The notes: a model not told the origin generated them from the letters alone. DNA of 38,592 nt from Planctomycetota bacterium (GCA_030602705.1 JAUVZF010000036.1:1-38592), one strand, 5' to 3'; counted from the first letter of the stretch, positions 22,098 through 33,239 are shown. Numbers and translations: made by a program.

Positions 22098-23756
22098 TCA
22101 AGCCTTCTGTTGATGCGCGGCCTGTTCGGCCCGGGTCTGAGCGATCATCGCGTCGATCGCCTCCGGGTCCACGCGTTCGGCGATCCGCTCGTACTCGTTG
22201 ACAGCCTGGTCCTGGATGCGCCGGCCGAGGTTCGTGAAATCGGGCGTCGGGCACCCCAGCAGGCGGCCGACCTTCTCGGCGTAGCGCGGCAACACGGGGC
22301 CGAGGTAGGCGGCGAGCAGGCGGATGCCGTTCAGGACCACCGTCAGGGCGACGCGGGCACGCCGGCTATCGGTCTTGACGGTCTCCCAGGGCTTCTCCTG
22401 CTCCATGTATCGGTTCAGGACATCAGCCTGTGCGGCGACCGTCCGCATGGCGTCGGCGTACTCGCATGCCTCGTATGCGGCGCCGATGTCGCCGGCGGCG
22501 GCCTCCAGCCGGGCGACGAGGGCGGCGCCGTCGGCATCCATTTGGCCGAGGCGGTTCTCGAGCCGCCGGGCCAGAAGCCCCGCCGACCGGCTCGGCAGGT
22601 TGGCGAAGTTGCCCACCAGGTCGGCGTTGACGCGAGCCACGAAGTCCGCGAGCGAGAGGTCCACGTCGTCGATGCCCGGTCCCAGTTTGCACGCGTAGTA
22701 ATACCGCAGGTATTGCGGGTCGAGGTGCTTGAGGTACGTGGCGGCATTGACGAACGTGCCGCGGCTCTTGCTCATCTTCTGCCCGTCAACGGTCAGAAAA
22801 CCGTGGACGAAGACCCGCTTCGGCATGCGGAACCCCGCGCCGGCAAGCATCGCCGGCCAGAAGAGCGTGTGGAAGTAGAGGATATCCTTGCCGAGGAAGT
22901 GGTACAGTTCGGCGCCGGCGTCGATCCAGTACGAGGCCAGGTCGCGTCCGTTCCGGTTGCACCACTCCTGGGTGCTGGCGATGTAGCCGATGGGCGCGTC
23001 CCACCACACGTAGAAGTACTTGTCGGTTTCACCGGGAATCGTAAAGCCAACGTACGGCGCGTCGCGCGAGATATCCCAGTCCCGGAGCCCCGCATCGAAC
23101 CATTCCTGGAGTTTGGCCACGACGTGCGGATGGAGGTGCTCCCGGCTGACCCACTCGCGGAGCATGTCGGTGTAGGCCGACAGTTTGAAGAAATAGTGCT
23201 CCGAGGCGCGAAACGTCACGGGTGAATCATCGATGGCGCAGCGCGGCCGGATGATGTCGGCCGGGGTGTAGACGGCGCCGCAGACCTCGCAACTGTCGCC
23301 GTACTGGTCCTTGGCCCCGCACCTGGGGCACGTGCCCCGGATGTACCTGTCCGGCAGGAACATGCCGAGCGCCTCGCTGTACGCCTGCCGGATCTCGCGT
23401 TTCTCGATGTGGCCGCGCGCACTGATGCGCTCGAAGAACTGCTCCGTAAGGGCACGGTTCTCGGGCGAGTCGGTCGTGTAATAGTTGTCGAAGCCCACAT
23501 CGAAGCCGTCGAAGTCGCGCTGGTGCTCGGCATGGTACCGCTTGGCCATGACCTCCGGCTGGAGCCCCTCGGCCTGGGCCCGCAACATGATGGGGGTGCC
23601 GTGGGCGTCGTCGGCACACATGTACCGGCACTCGTGCCCGCACGATTTCTGGTACCGTGCCCAGATGTCGGCCTGGAGATACTCGACGAGGTGGCCGATG
23701 TGGATCGGCCCGTTCGCATAGGGCAGCGCAGCGGTGATGAGAATGTGCCTGCTCAT
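22098..23756 (-). CDS. metG: Methionyl-tRNA synthetase
   Basis: A 552-residue class I synthetase that charges tRNA-Met. The catalytic signature is PYANGPIHIGH (HIGH at 19-22), and the KMSKS loop is at 327-331 (KMSKSRGTF). A zinc knuckle C143-x2-C146 ... C156-x2-C159 lies in the connective domain. The anticodon-binding helical domain follows. It stops at about 552 residues, so the C-terminal tRNA-binding (Arc1p-like) domain of longer enzymes is absent; many bacteria have this short form. The ATG abuts the preceding gene's stop codon (TAAATG), typical of an operon with the PSP1-domain gene. Confident. Confidence 0.97.
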   Translation of the reverse strand: MSRHILITAALPYANGPIHIGHLVEYLQADIWARYQKSCGHECRYMCADDAHGTPIMLRAQAEGLQPEVMAKRYHAEHQRDFDGFDVGFDNYYTTDSPENRALTEQFFERISARGHIEKREIRQAYSEALGMFLPDRYIRGTCPRCGAKDQYGDSCEVCGAVYTPADIIRPRCAIDDSPVTFRASEHYFFKLSAYTDMLREWVSREHLHPHVVAKLQEWFDAGLRDWDISRDAPYVGFTIPGETDKYFYVWWDAPIGYIASTQEWCNRNGRDLASYWIDAGAELYHFLGKDILYFHTLFWPAMLAGAGFRMPKRVFVHGFLTVDGQKMSKSRGTFVNAATYLKHLDPQYLRYYYACKLGPGIDDVDLSLADFVARVNADLVGNFANLPSRSAGLLARRLENRLGQMDADGAALVARLEAAAGDIGAAYEACEYADAMRTVAAQADVLNRYMEQEKPWETVKTDSRRARVALTVVLNGIRLLAAYLGPVLPRYAEKVGRLLGCPTPDFTNLGRRIQDQAVNEYERIAERVDPEAIDAMIAQTRAEQAAHQQKA

Positions 23757-25139
23757 TTACGTTCCCTGGCTGTCACGGGGTTTGGCGTCTCGTTCAGGCG
23801 TTGCGTGTGAACTCTGGTTGGCGGCCTTCGGCTGTGGAGGTCCGCTCGCTTGCGCTCGCGGCTCGGAAGGTCCGGCGTCTCCTTCCTTGGCACGGCTGCT
23901 GCCGCTGCGCTTCGACCGGCGACGCCGCCGCCGACTGCTGCGGCTGCGTGTATCGCCGGCGGCGTCCGACTTTTCCCCGGCCGCTGCGGTCTCGGCCTTC
24001 GGCTTCCGTCCGGGGGCCCTGCCGGCGAGGGCAGCGGTCTCGGGTGCGGCATCGGCCTGCGGCACGGGCGCCTGCGGCTTCTTATCACGCTCCGACGCCG
24101 GCACCTCCTCAGGCGGGATGAGGGTCTCGACCGGCACGTTGACGCGCGTGCCGGACTCCAGGAGCACCCCGACCATCTGGGTGACGACTTGCAAAGCGAC
24201 CACCTTGCCGCGCCCCTGCTGTGTGCCGACGATCGTGTTCCTGCGAGGCAGGTTCTTGGCGAGTTCGGCATAGGTAGCGTGCTCGTAGCGGAGGCAACAC
24301 ATCAGTCGGCCGCAGCGCCCCGAGATTTTCGCCGGGTCGAGCGTGGCCTTCTGGATCTTGGCCATCTTCATCGAGACGGGTTCGAGGTTCTTGAGCCATG
24401 CGCGGCAGCAGAGCGGCCGGCCGCACCGCTCGTAATCTCCGAGCAAGCGTGCCTCGTCGCGGACGCCGATCTGCCGCATCTCGATCCGCGTCTGGAACTC
24501 CTGGGCCAGGTCGTGCACCAGCACCCGGAAATCGACCCGCGATTCCGAGACGAAGTAGAAGACGATCCGGTCGCCGCCGAACAGGTGTTCGACCTGGATC
24601 AGTTTCATGGGCAGTTTGTGTTCGGCGATGCGCTGTTTGCAGAAGCGGCCCTCGCGTTCGGCGCTCTCGGCCAAGTGCCGCTCCTCAACCTCGTCGGCGT
24701 GCGTGACGAGGCGAAGGACCTCGCCCCTAAGTTTGGGGCCGCGGCCGGCCGAGTCGCTCCCGCGGCACACGATGGTGCCGATCTCCATGCCGCGGTCCGA
24801 CTCGATGACGACGCGCTGGCCGCGACGCCACCGCTTAAGGGAATACGCGAACCGGCCGATCATGCCCATCACGCCGTAGCGCACGATGAGGGCCGGCCGC
24901 TTGGGCCTCTTGGCGCGTTTGCCGGCCTCCTCGGGCGGCGCTTTGGCCGCCGACTCCTCGCCGGCGGCGTCCGCAGCGCCGGCCTCGGCGGTCTTGTCTT
25001 CCTGGGCCGCCGGCTCAGCCGCCGCCTGAGGTGACGGGTGGTCGGCATCGTGAACCGGCGCAGCGTCATCGGAAGGCCTCTGGTCGGGAGATTCCCGTGG
25101 TGAAGCCGACGGAGGCTCCGCTTGGTCTTCACTCGTCAA
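23757..25139 (-). CDS. PSP1-domain protein (RicT/YaaT-like)
   Basis: A 460-residue protein built around a PSP1 domain: YGVMGMIGRFAYSLKRWRRG ... EIGTIVCRG, RIAEHKLPMKLIQVEHLFGG, DFRVLVHDLAQEFQTRIEMR, and the cysteine-rich CGRPLCCRAW and CGRLMCCLRYEH. Such C-rich clusters bind Fe-S in RicT. The family's B. subtilis member works with RicA and RicF in RNA processing; here only the domain is evident. Both ends are long, charged, Ala/Pro-rich extensions (KSDAAGDTRSRSSRRRRRRS). It lies directly upstream of metG, as yaaT lies near metS in Bacillus. The start is a TTG at 25137-25139 with GAGGAG before it. Confidence 0.85.
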   Translation of the reverse strand: MTSEDQAEPPSASPRESPDQRPSDDAAPVHDADHPSPQAAAEPAAQEDKTAEAGAADAAGEESAAKAPPEEAGKRAKRPKRPALIVRYGVMGMIGRFAYSLKRWRRGQRVVIESDRGMEIGTIVCRGSDSAGRGPKLRGEVLRLVTHADEVEERHLAESAEREGRFCKQRIAEHKLPMKLIQVEHLFGGDRIVFYFVSESRVDFRVLVHDLAQEFQTRIEMRQIGVRDEARLLGDYERCGRPLCCRAWLKNLEPVSMKMAKIQKATLDPAKISGRCGRLMCCLRYEHATYAELAKNLPRRNTIVGTQQGRGKVVALQVVTQMVGVLLESGTRVNVPVETLIPPEEVPASERDKKPQAPVPQADAAPETAALAGRAPGRKPKAETAAAGEKSDAAGDTRSRSSRRRRRRSKRSGSSRAKEGDAGPSEPRAQASGPPQPKAANQSSHATPERDAKPRDSQGT

Positions 25140-25323
25140 AACGCACTCCTCGTGCCCGCCCCGAGCCGGCGAGAACCCCGCTCAGGAACGCGGGGATTGT
25201 ATCGACTCGCCGCGACGTCTTCAATCGGTTTTGCCTCCGGCACGAAAAAGGGGCGTGGCAACGATTTCGGGCCCAGTACGGGTCCGTATGGACAGGGTCG
25301 TTGTGCCCAGGGGTGGGCGGGCC

Positions 25324-25436
25324 TGTCATTTCGACCGAGGCCGTACGGCCGAGCGGAGAAATCTCGCCGTCCGAAACAGCCAGCGGCGATCCCGGCGCGC
25401 CGGGACTCGGCTCTTTTGCGCTCGCTCGGGGTGACA
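25324..25436. repeat. TGTCATTTCGAC...GGGGTGACA intergenic repeat
   Basis: Ends TGTCATTTCGACCGAGG and CTCGGGGTGACA are near inverted repeats; the interior carries GGAGAAATCTCGCCG. The element at 27068-27215 has the same modules in the other orientation. The gap 25140-25547 otherwise holds only the 18-bp motif and the terminator. Confidence 0.75.
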
Positions 25437-25454
25437 GAGGCCATCGCCGGCCCG

Positions 25455-25472
25455 CCAGAAAAACTTGCCACA
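25455..25472. repeat. 18-bp motif, copy 3 of 3
   Basis: CCAGAAAAACTTGCCACA again, identical to 11644-11661. It lies just beyond the terminator of the gene ending at 25548, in the reading direction of that gene. Confidence 0.6.
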
Positions 25473-25477
25473 ACCCG

Positions 25478-25514
25478 AAAAAGGCCGGGAGCCCTTCGCC
25501 GGCGGGACTCCCGA
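25478..25514 (-). terminator. Intrinsic terminator of the secreted TPR-like gene
   Basis: On the minus strand, arms CGGGAG(T)CCC and GGG(C)TCCCG close around GCCGGCGAA and are followed after GGCC by a run of five T (25478-25482). It begins 33 bases after the stop at 25548. Confidence 0.7.
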
Positions 25515-25547
25515 CCCGACGCAAACCGCGCGTGTGCTGCACCACCG

Positions 25548-27017
25548 TCAGCCGCCCTCGATAGCAGCGAGGACCGTTTTCTCGGGACCCGTTTTCCCGC
25601 TGCGGGCCCGGGCGGCCTTCTCAAGGTGCGACCGTGCCTTCGCCTTCTCACGGGCCGTGTAATACACGTAGCCGATGAGGAAGTTGTACCCCGCGTCATC
25701 CGGCCTGATTTCCAGTTCGCTTTGGAGTTCACCGACGATCCGGTCGTACACGCCGGGCCTGGCATAGAGAGCCTTGAGGTTGGGCGCCACCTTCACCCAC
25801 TGCGGATGCCGCGTCAACTCGCGCTCCAGCACCACAATAACCTGAAGGTACATCCGCCCTGCAAGCAGTGCGTGGATGCGGCCGAAGAAGGCAGCCGGGC
25901 GATCCGGATCCAGCGCCACCCCCGCAGCGTACAGAGCCTCGGCCTTGCCGTAAGCCGATTCCTTCATGGCGGCGTGCCCGCGTACGACGTAGACGGCGTA
26001 CGTGGAAACCGGCATAGGGGATTCCGGCGCGGCCAGCACGGCGGGTTCGGGCTCGGCGTCCTGTTCGAACCAGATGGCCTCGGCGCCGGGCGAGTCCTGC
26101 TGCGCTTTTGCAGGCGCTGGAGTTCCCTGTGCCTGCTGTTGCGGCATCCATGCCGCCTGCGCACCCGCCATGTCCTGGTCCAGCCAGAACAGCGTCGAGG
26201 GCTCGTCCGGCATCGTCATGTCGCCGGCGCGAGCGCCGGGCCGGTCATCCGGAATGAAGATGTTCGTCGGCACGGACTCAAACTTGTGGCCGAACTTCTC
26301 GTAGGACGACTTGAACCGATCCTCGACCTGGGTGGGCTCCGGCGGCTCGGTCACGTCGGCCGGCAGGGGCGAGGCGCGGCCGTCGAGGAGAGCATTCGCG
26401 TAGTCCAGCATGCTCGGTGGAATCGCCAGGCCGCCGGCGGTCATGGGCCTCTCGACGGTCGGCACCGTGCCCGTCGCCACATGGCTCGGGGTAAACACGC
26501 CCCCGCCAGCGGGGGGCAGCGGCGGCGAGGTGTTCACGTTTCGCGGCACGTACGGCGCGCGCGGGCCCGGCAGCGGCACGGCAAAACGCGTCCCGGCCGA
26601 GTAGGGCGTCGTCACGCTCGCCGATCCGGGGTAGAACGCCCCGAGCCCGCCGTACTCCAGGCCGGTGCCGATGTCCTGGAGGCTGATCGAGTCGCGCCGG
26701 AAATTGCTCAACCTCGTTGACGGCAGGTCGAGCGACAGTTGGCTACCCGTCGACCGGTAAGGCGACGTGCCCTGGAACGATTTGCCGAGTCGCAGGTTGC
26801 CCGTGACCGACAGGTTCCCCGGGTTATAGTGCCCGAACTTGTACGGGTCGTACCTGGCGCGCGGGCCGAACCGGAGCGTGCCGCTGGGGATGTACGTGGG
26901 GCTCGTGTACCGCAGGTCGTATCTGAGCGGTGTGTAGTACTGGCCGAAAGCGTGGCCTGCGACAAGGCCGACCACCGCACAGGCCGTGCAGACCGTCAGA
27001 AAGTCCAGCCGTTTCAT
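25548..27017 (-). CDS. Secreted protein with TPR-like C-terminus
   Basis: A 489-residue exported protein. A signal peptide is clear (MKRLDFLTVCTACAVV then GLVAGHAFGQ, cleavage near residue 25). Residues 26-150 are rich in Tyr, Gly, Arg and Ser with repeated (L/F)RFGPRARY and NLSVTGNLRLGKSF-type strands, resembling surface or low-complexity beta-rich proteins. The C-terminal third (AMKESAYGKAEALYAAGVAL; LAGRMYLQVIVVLERELTRH; FLIGYVYYTAREKAKARSHL) is a run of TPR-like helices. Function unknown; an envelope-associated scaffold is plausible. The ATG at 27017 has GGAGGAGGGG just upstream. A terminator follows at 25478-25514. Confidence 0.8.
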   Translation of the reverse strand: MKRLDFLTVCTACAVVGLVAGHAFGQYYTPLRYDLRYTSPTYIPSGTLRFGPRARYDPYKFGHYNPGNLSVTGNLRLGKSFQGTSPYRSTGSQLSLDLPSTRLSNFRRDSISLQDIGTGLEYGGLGAFYPGSASVTTPYSAGTRFAVPLPGPRAPYVPRNVNTSPPLPPAGGGVFTPSHVATGTVPTVERPMTAGGLAIPPSMLDYANALLDGRASPLPADVTEPPEPTQVEDRFKSSYEKFGHKFESVPTNIFIPDDRPGARAGDMTMPDEPSTLFWLDQDMAGAQAAWMPQQQAQGTPAPAKAQQDSPGAEAIWFEQDAEPEPAVLAAPESPMPVSTYAVYVVRGHAAMKESAYGKAEALYAAGVALDPDRPAAFFGRIHALLAGRMYLQVIVVLERELTRHPQWVKVAPNLKALYARPGVYDRIVGELQSELEIRPDDAGYNFLIGYVYYTAREKAKARSHLEKAARARSGKTGPEKTVLAAIEGG

Positions 27018-27067
27018 CGTTCCCCTCCTCCGGCAGACGTACCGCGCCGGAGTAGTTCCTGCTCCAG

Positions 27068-27215
27068 TACGTGTTTAGCGTGTCATTCCGAGCGAGCGAA
27101 GCGAGTCGAGGAATCTCGCCGTTATCCGTGTGCGGACGACGAGATTTCTCCGCTCGCCCTCGCCTTTGGCGAGGGCTCGGTCGAAATGACATCGCTTCGA
27201 GAGCACGCTAAACAG
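27068..27215. mobile_element. 148-bp MITE-like element with 12-bp flanking direct repeats
   Basis: The element is bordered by the direct repeat GTTCCTGCTCCA at 27056-27067 and 27216-27227, the pattern left by a target-site duplication. Its own ends contain GTTTAGCGTG and CACGCTAAAC, perfect inverted repeats. The interior carries GTCATTCCGAG, GGAATCTCGCCG, GAGATTTCTCCG and GTCGAAATGACA modules also present in the copy at 25324-25436. No coding sequence is inside, so it must be non-autonomous. Confidence 0.65.
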
Positions 27216-27258
27216 GTTCCTGCTCCAATTGTATCGGCATCCTCCGCCTTCTTCCGTA

Positions 27259-27287
27259 ATTATACATCGCGGCCGGGCGGTTTGAAA
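27259..27287 (-). promoter_or_regulatory. Candidate sigma-70 promoter upstream of the secreted protein gene
   Basis: On the minus strand TTTCAA (27282-27287), 17-base spacer, perfect TATAAT (27259-27264). It lies 240 bases upstream of the ATG at 27017, with the MITE-like element now inside the leader, so the insertion may have lengthened the untranslated region. Confidence 0.45.
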
Positions 27288-27392
27288 GGTCCGGGCGGCC
27301 CGTCGCAGCGCTGCGATACGGCCGCCAGGAAAACGACCCGCGACAGATCGTGCGCCGCGGGCCGATTCAATTGCCCTGAACCCCTGATGAGA

Positions 27393-29870
27393 CTACGTCC
27401 CGTTGTGGACCTCGACCGGCGAGGCAGCGCTCGTTTCGGACGACTCGAAGTAAAGGTGGTCGTCCTTGACGCTGACGGCAATGAGATTCTTCTCCTTGTA
27501 GGCGCCGCGCAGGAGTTCCTCGGAGATGTGGTCCTCGATGAGATGCTCGATGGCCCGGCGCAGCGGCCGCGCGCCGAAGTCGGGGTCGTAGCCCTGCGTA
27601 ATCATGTACTCCTTGCCTTCGTCGGTGAGCGTGAGTTCGAGACCCTGAACCTTCAGTCGCTGGCGGAGTTTGGCCAGTTCAATATCCACGATCTCTTTCA
27701 GGTCCTCGCGTGTGAGTTGGCGGAACATGATGGTGTCGTCGACACGGTTGAGGAACTCGGGGCGGAAGTGGCGCTCGATCTCCTTCATCAGCACCTCTTT
27801 GGTCTGCTCGTAGGTTGCCTCGGCGGTCTTCTTGCGGAACCCCAGGCCGGCCTGGTTCTTGATGATGTCGGACCCGATGTTCGAGGTCATGATGAGGATG
27901 GTGTTGCGGAAATCGATGCGGCGGCCGAACGAGTCGGTCAGGTTGCCCTCCTCCATGATCTGAAGCAGCATGTTATAGACATCGGTGTGGGCCTTCTCGA
28001 TCTCGTCGAGGAGCACCACGCTGTACGGCCGGCGGCGGATGCGCTCCGTCAACTGCCCGCCCTCTTCGTAGCCGACGTAGCCGGGCGGGGCGCCCACCAG
28101 ACGCGACACGTTGTGCTTCTCCATGTACTCCGACATATCGATCTGGATGAGTGCGTCCTCGTCGCCGAACATGAACTCCGCCAGCGCCTTGGCGAGCAGC
28201 GTCTTGCCGACGCCCGTGGGACCGATGAAGATAAACGAGCCCATCGGCCGCCGCGGGTCCTTCAGGCCGCTGCGGCTGCGGCGAAGCGAGCGCGAGACCG
28301 CCGTAATCGCCTCGTGCTGGCTGACCACCCGTTTGTGCAGTTCGTCCTCCATCCGAAGCAGCCGCTCCATCTCCTCGCTCTCAAGGCGCTGGAGCGGCAC
28401 GCCGGTCATGCGGCTGACGACCTCGGCCACCACTTCTTCGTCCACGACGCCTTCGGCCTCGCGGCCCCGTTCGCGCCACTGGGCGAGGAGTTTCTCTTTC
28501 TTCTCGCGGAGACCCTCGACCTTGTTCCTCAGTTCGGCGGCCCGCTCGTAGTCCGACGCGGCGACGGCCTCTTCCTTCTCCTGGTTCAGCCGCTCCATCT
28601 CCTGCTCGATCCGCGCCACGTCGGGCGGCCGGGTCATCGTACGCAGGTGCACACGGGCCCCCGCCTCGTCGATCACGTCGATGGCCTTGTCCGGCATGTA
28701 CCGGCCGGAGACGTACCGCTCCGCCAGGTCCACCGCCATCTGGATCGCCCCGTCGGTGATCCGGACCCGGTGGTGGGCCTCGTAGCGGTCGCGCAGGCCC
28801 CTGAGGATATCGACCGTCTCCTGGGGCGACGGCGGCTCGACAATGATCGTCTGGAACCGCCGTTCCAGGGCCCCGTCCTTCTCGACGTACTTGCGGTACT
28901 CATCGAGCGTCGTAGCGCCGATGCACTGGATCTCGCCTCGCGACAGGGCGGGCTTCAGGACGTTCGAGGCGTCGATGGCGCCCTCGGCGCCGCCCGCCCC
29001 GACCAGGGTGTGGAGTTCGTCGATGAACAGGATGACGTTGCCGGCGCGGCGGACCTCGTTCATGACGGCCTTGATCCGCTCCTCGAACTGGCCGCGGTAC
29101 TTCGTCCCCGCGACCATCATCGCAAGGTCCATGACGACGATGCGGCGGTTCATCAGCAGTTCCGGTACCTCGGTGCCCACGATCTGCTGCGCGAGGCCCT
29201 CGACGATGGCCGTCTTGCCGACGCCGGCCTCGCCGAGCAGCACGGGGTTGTTCTTCGTCCGCCGGCACAGGATCTGGACGACGCGTTCGATCTCGCCTTG
29301 GCGGCCGATGACGGGGTCGAGTTTGCCTTCGGCGGCCAACTCGGTGAGGTCGCGCCCGAACGAATCGAGGGCGGGCGTCTTGGACTTGCTTCGCCGCCCC
29401 TCGCCCTCGGCGAAACCGCCCTCGTCTTCCATCGAGGCGCCGAGGATGTTGAGGACCTCGGCCCGGACCTCGTCGAGTTTCAGACCGAGATTCATCAGGA
29501 CCTGTGCGGCCACGCCGTCGTGTTCGCGCAGAAGGCCGAGGAGCAGGTGCTCCGTGCCGACGTAGTTGTGCCCGAGGCTGCGGGCCTCTTCGATGGCGAA
29601 CTCGATGACCTTCTTGGCGCGCGGCGTCTGCGGCAGTTTGCCCATGGTGACCATCGCCGGGCCGCTCTTGACGATCTTCTCGACCTCGAGGCGGATCTTC
29701 TTCAGGTCCACCTGGAGGTTGTGGAGGACGTTGGCAGCCACGCCCTGGCCTTCCTTCACCAGGCCGAGCAGGACGTGTTCGGTGCCGACGTATTCGTGAT
29801 TAAACCGCTGGGCTTCCTGGTTGGCCAGGGCCATGACCTTACGAGCGCGGTCGGTAAATCGCTCAAACAT
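27393..29870 (-). CDS. clpC: ClpC-type AAA+ protease ATPase
   Basis: An 825-residue Hsp100 unfoldase that feeds proteins to ClpP. The N-terminal Clp_N double repeat begins [20 protein letters not shown]. The first AAA module has Walker A GEAGVGKT; the middle contains the UVR-type coiled segment [16 protein letters not shown] typical of ClpC rather than ClpA or ClpB. The second module has [17 protein letters not shown] and ends with the D2-small domain [16 protein letters not shown] short C-terminal tail ([10 protein letters not shown]) extends beyond it. The start at 29870 (MFERF) is preferred over a TTG six bases earlier because of the family consensus and the GAGG seven bases upstream. A promoter lies at 29953-29981. 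Usually stress-induced. Confidence 0.97.
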   Translation of the reverse strand: MFERFTDRARKVMALANQEAQRFNHEYVGTEHVLLGLVKEGQGVAANVLHNLQVDLKKIRLEVEKIVKSGPAMVTMGKLPQTPRAKKVIEFAIEEARSLGHNYVGTEHLLLGLLREHDGVAAQVLMNLGLKLDEVRAEVLNILGASMEDEGGFAEGEGRRSKSKTPALDSFGRDLTELAAEGKLDPVIGRQGEIERVVQILCRRTKNNPVLLGEAGVGKTAIVEGLAQQIVGTEVPELLMNRRIVVMDLAMMVAGTKYRGQFEERIKAVMNEVRRAGNVILFIDELHTLVGAGGAEGAIDASNVLKPALSRGEIQCIGATTLDEYRKYVEKDGALERRFQTIIVEPPSPQETVDILRGLRDRYEAHHRVRITDGAIQMAVDLAERYVSGRYMPDKAIDVIDEAGARVHLRTMTRPPDVARIEQEMERLNQEKEEAVAASDYERAAELRNKVEGLREKKEKLLAQWRERGREAEGVVDEEVVAEVVSRMTGVPLQRLESEEMERLLRMEDELHKRVVSQHEAITAVSRSLRRSRSGLKDPRRPMGSFIFIGPTGVGKTLLAKALAEFMFGDEDALIQIDMSEYMEKHNVSRLVGAPPGYVGYEEGGQLTERIRRRPYSVVLLDEIEKAHTDVYNMLLQIMEEGNLTDSFGRRIDFRNTILIMTSNIGSDIIKNQAGLGFRKKTAEATYEQTKEVLMKEIERHFRPEFLNRVDDTIMFRQLTREDLKEIVDIELAKLRQRLKVQGLELTLTDEGKEYMITQGYDPDFGARPLRRAIEHLIEDHISEELLRGAYKEKNLIAVSVKDDHLYFESSETSAASPVEVHNGT

Positions 29871-29952
29871 TCTCAAGCCTCACAGATGCGCGACGCACAG
29901 ATGCCGCACTCCGCTCCGCGGCCTGTGCGCTCATACCCCTTCTTCGTGTCCT

Positions 29953-29981
29953 ATTGTAACCGTCCACGCCCGGCAGTTCAA
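29953..29981 (-). promoter_or_regulatory. Sigma-70 promoter of clpC
   Basis: On the minus strand, TTGAAC (29976-29981), 17-base spacer, TACAAT (29953-29958). Transcription would start near 29946, giving a leader of about 75 bases. No CIRCE or CtsR-type operator was found in the gap 29871-30128. Confidence 0.6.
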
Positions 29982-30128
29982 CCCCTGCGGACGGGCTTTC
30001 TCTCAATTAGACGCACGGCGGCGACAGATGTTCTATCGTCAGAATCGCGCGGCCGTTCCAATCAAAACCGGCCGGACGACCCGTGGAGGACGCTTTCTGC
30101 CGGCGCCAAGCCGCCGGACCCCGGCAGG

Positions 30129-30683
30129 TCACCTGGTGGCCGCCGACTGGGGCTCGTTCAGGGCGGCGAGTTCGCGGCCGATCTCGAAGTCCCATCGACC
30201 GGCATCGTCGAGATACCGCGCCCGCCGCAGGTACCGACGGGCGGCCTCGCGCCGGCCGCCATGCCGGGCAAGCGTCCCGAGGTGCAGCGTGGCCTCCACG
30301 TCGTCGGTGTCCAGCCGCAGGAGGGCCTTGCAGGTTGCTTCGGCATCGTCGAGCCGCCCCTGGAGGGTGGCGACGAGGGCCTCTTTGAACATCTCGTCGC
30401 GCCGGTCGCTCTCCAGGTGCCGCGCGGCAGCGCGGCGGCGGACGCAGCACAGAAACTGGGCCAGAACATACGCGGCGGCCGCACTGGCGGCGAACAAGAC
30501 GGCTACGATCGGGCCGGCCCCGTCGGGCCAGACGAGGGTGGCCAGGACAAACCCCGACAGCGTCAGGCCCCACCAGACGCCCAGCAGGACACCCAGGACC
30601 AGGCGGCCCAACAGGACCAGCCCCGTCCCCGGCACGAGGAGGTTGGCCGTCCAGAGAAGCGCGGGATGGGGCATGCGGGTCAT
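30129..30683 (-). CDS. Membrane protein with TPR-like tail
   Basis: A 184-residue protein with two or three hydrophobic helices in the first half (LLWTANLLVPGTGLVLLG; LVLGVLLGVWWGLTLSGFVL; AVLFAASAAAAYVLAQFL) and a soluble tail with two TPR-like hairpins (FKEALVATLQGRLDDAEATC; LLRLDTDDVEATLHLGTLA; RHGGRREAARRYLRRARYL). The first hydrophobic part recalls small TM2-like or 'tetratricopeptide-anchor' proteins; no function can be assigned. The start at 30683 has AAGGG six bases upstream; a TTG two codons earlier is possible. Confidence 0.75.
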   Translation of the reverse strand: MTRMPHPALLWTANLLVPGTGLVLLGRLVLGVLLGVWWGLTLSGFVLATLVWPDGAGPIVAVLFAASAAAAYVLAQFLCCVRRRAAARHLESDRRDEMFKEALVATLQGRLDDAEATCKALLRLDTDDVEATLHLGTLARHGGRREAARRYLRRARYLDDAGRWDFEIGRELAALNEPQSAATR

Positions 30684-30842
30684 GGCCAACCCTTATAGGT
30701 GAGCCTCGGCAAAGCGTCAACGTTTTTCGCACGGTACGCGAGCGGCGCACGTCAAGTAGGGTGCGTGCTCTGCACGCACGCCGCTTCGAGAGCGGCACAA
30801 GGCCACCCGACGCTCCCGCGTCGGGCTCGAACGGGCGGGCAC

Positions 30843-30863
30843 GGCCCGTACGGGCCGTGGCAC
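30843..30863. repeat. Copy of the GGCCCGTACGGGCC + GTGGCAC module
   Basis: Identical over 21 bases to the start of the two 39-bp units at 8164 and 8203, here alone. The surrounding 30684-31043 contains further short inverted repeats (for example GTGCGTGC/GCACGCAC near 30770) but no gene. Confidence 0.75.
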
Positions 30864-31043
30864 AACGTCCTGCTACACTCGAACGCGAGCGGCGACGGCT
30901 CAACGCGCGGGATCCGGCTCAGGCTCACAAATTGCCAAAACGGCAGGCTTGGCCGCGGCCGGGCGCGGGGACTGTCGCAATGGCAGGCCCCGCGAGGTCC
31001 TTGCACACCCTCCCCGACGGCCGTATCATGCTGATTGTGGGCG

Positions 31044-31172
31044 TTAATCCTACAACGCTACTTCGCCTTTTTGTCCGCCTGGTGGCCTTCCCAGGCCACC
31101 AGGAACAGGCATAAACTGCGTTCGCGGCGGCCTGGGAAGGCCGCCGCGCGGAACGTAGCGTAGTAGTATTAA
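31044..31172. mobile_element. 129-bp TIR-hairpin-hairpin-TIR element
   Basis: The ends TTAATCCTACAACGCTACTT and (reverse complement) TTAATACTACTACGCTACGT match with few differences. Inside are two perfect 11-base-arm hairpins: 31078-31103 with a TCCC loop and 31123-31148 with a GGGA loop. Solo ends with the same terminal sequence occur at 14745 and 16282. No open reading frame lies inside; likely a non-autonomous mobile palindrome. Confidence 0.7.
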
Positions 31173-31200
31173 GGGGCGCCACGGCCCGCTTCGGCAACCG

Positions 31201-31216
31201 TGGCACGGCGTTTGCA
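31201..31216 (+). promoter_or_regulatory. Candidate sigma-54 promoter upstream of dnaK
   Basis: TGGCACG (31201-31207), four bases, TTGCA (31212-31216): an exact match to the sigma-54 -24/-12 consensus, with GG and GC ten bases apart. Transcription would begin near 31228, 68 bases before the dnaK ATG. No CIRCE-type element is visible. GGCACGG is frequent in local repeats, so a chance match is possible. Confidence 0.45.
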
Positions 31217-31295
31217 ATCATCAACCTTAGGGACGTAGTATACACGCAGGGAAGAAGCCGCGCACCTCAAGGCAACGCGGAAAAGGAGTCGCAGC

Positions 31296-33239
<1,944 letters not shown>

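Noticed and set aside
26739..30698. A 1319-residue plus-strand open frame across clpC
   Set aside because: It is the antisense of clpC and its neighbours. High-GC genes often leave long open antisense frames.
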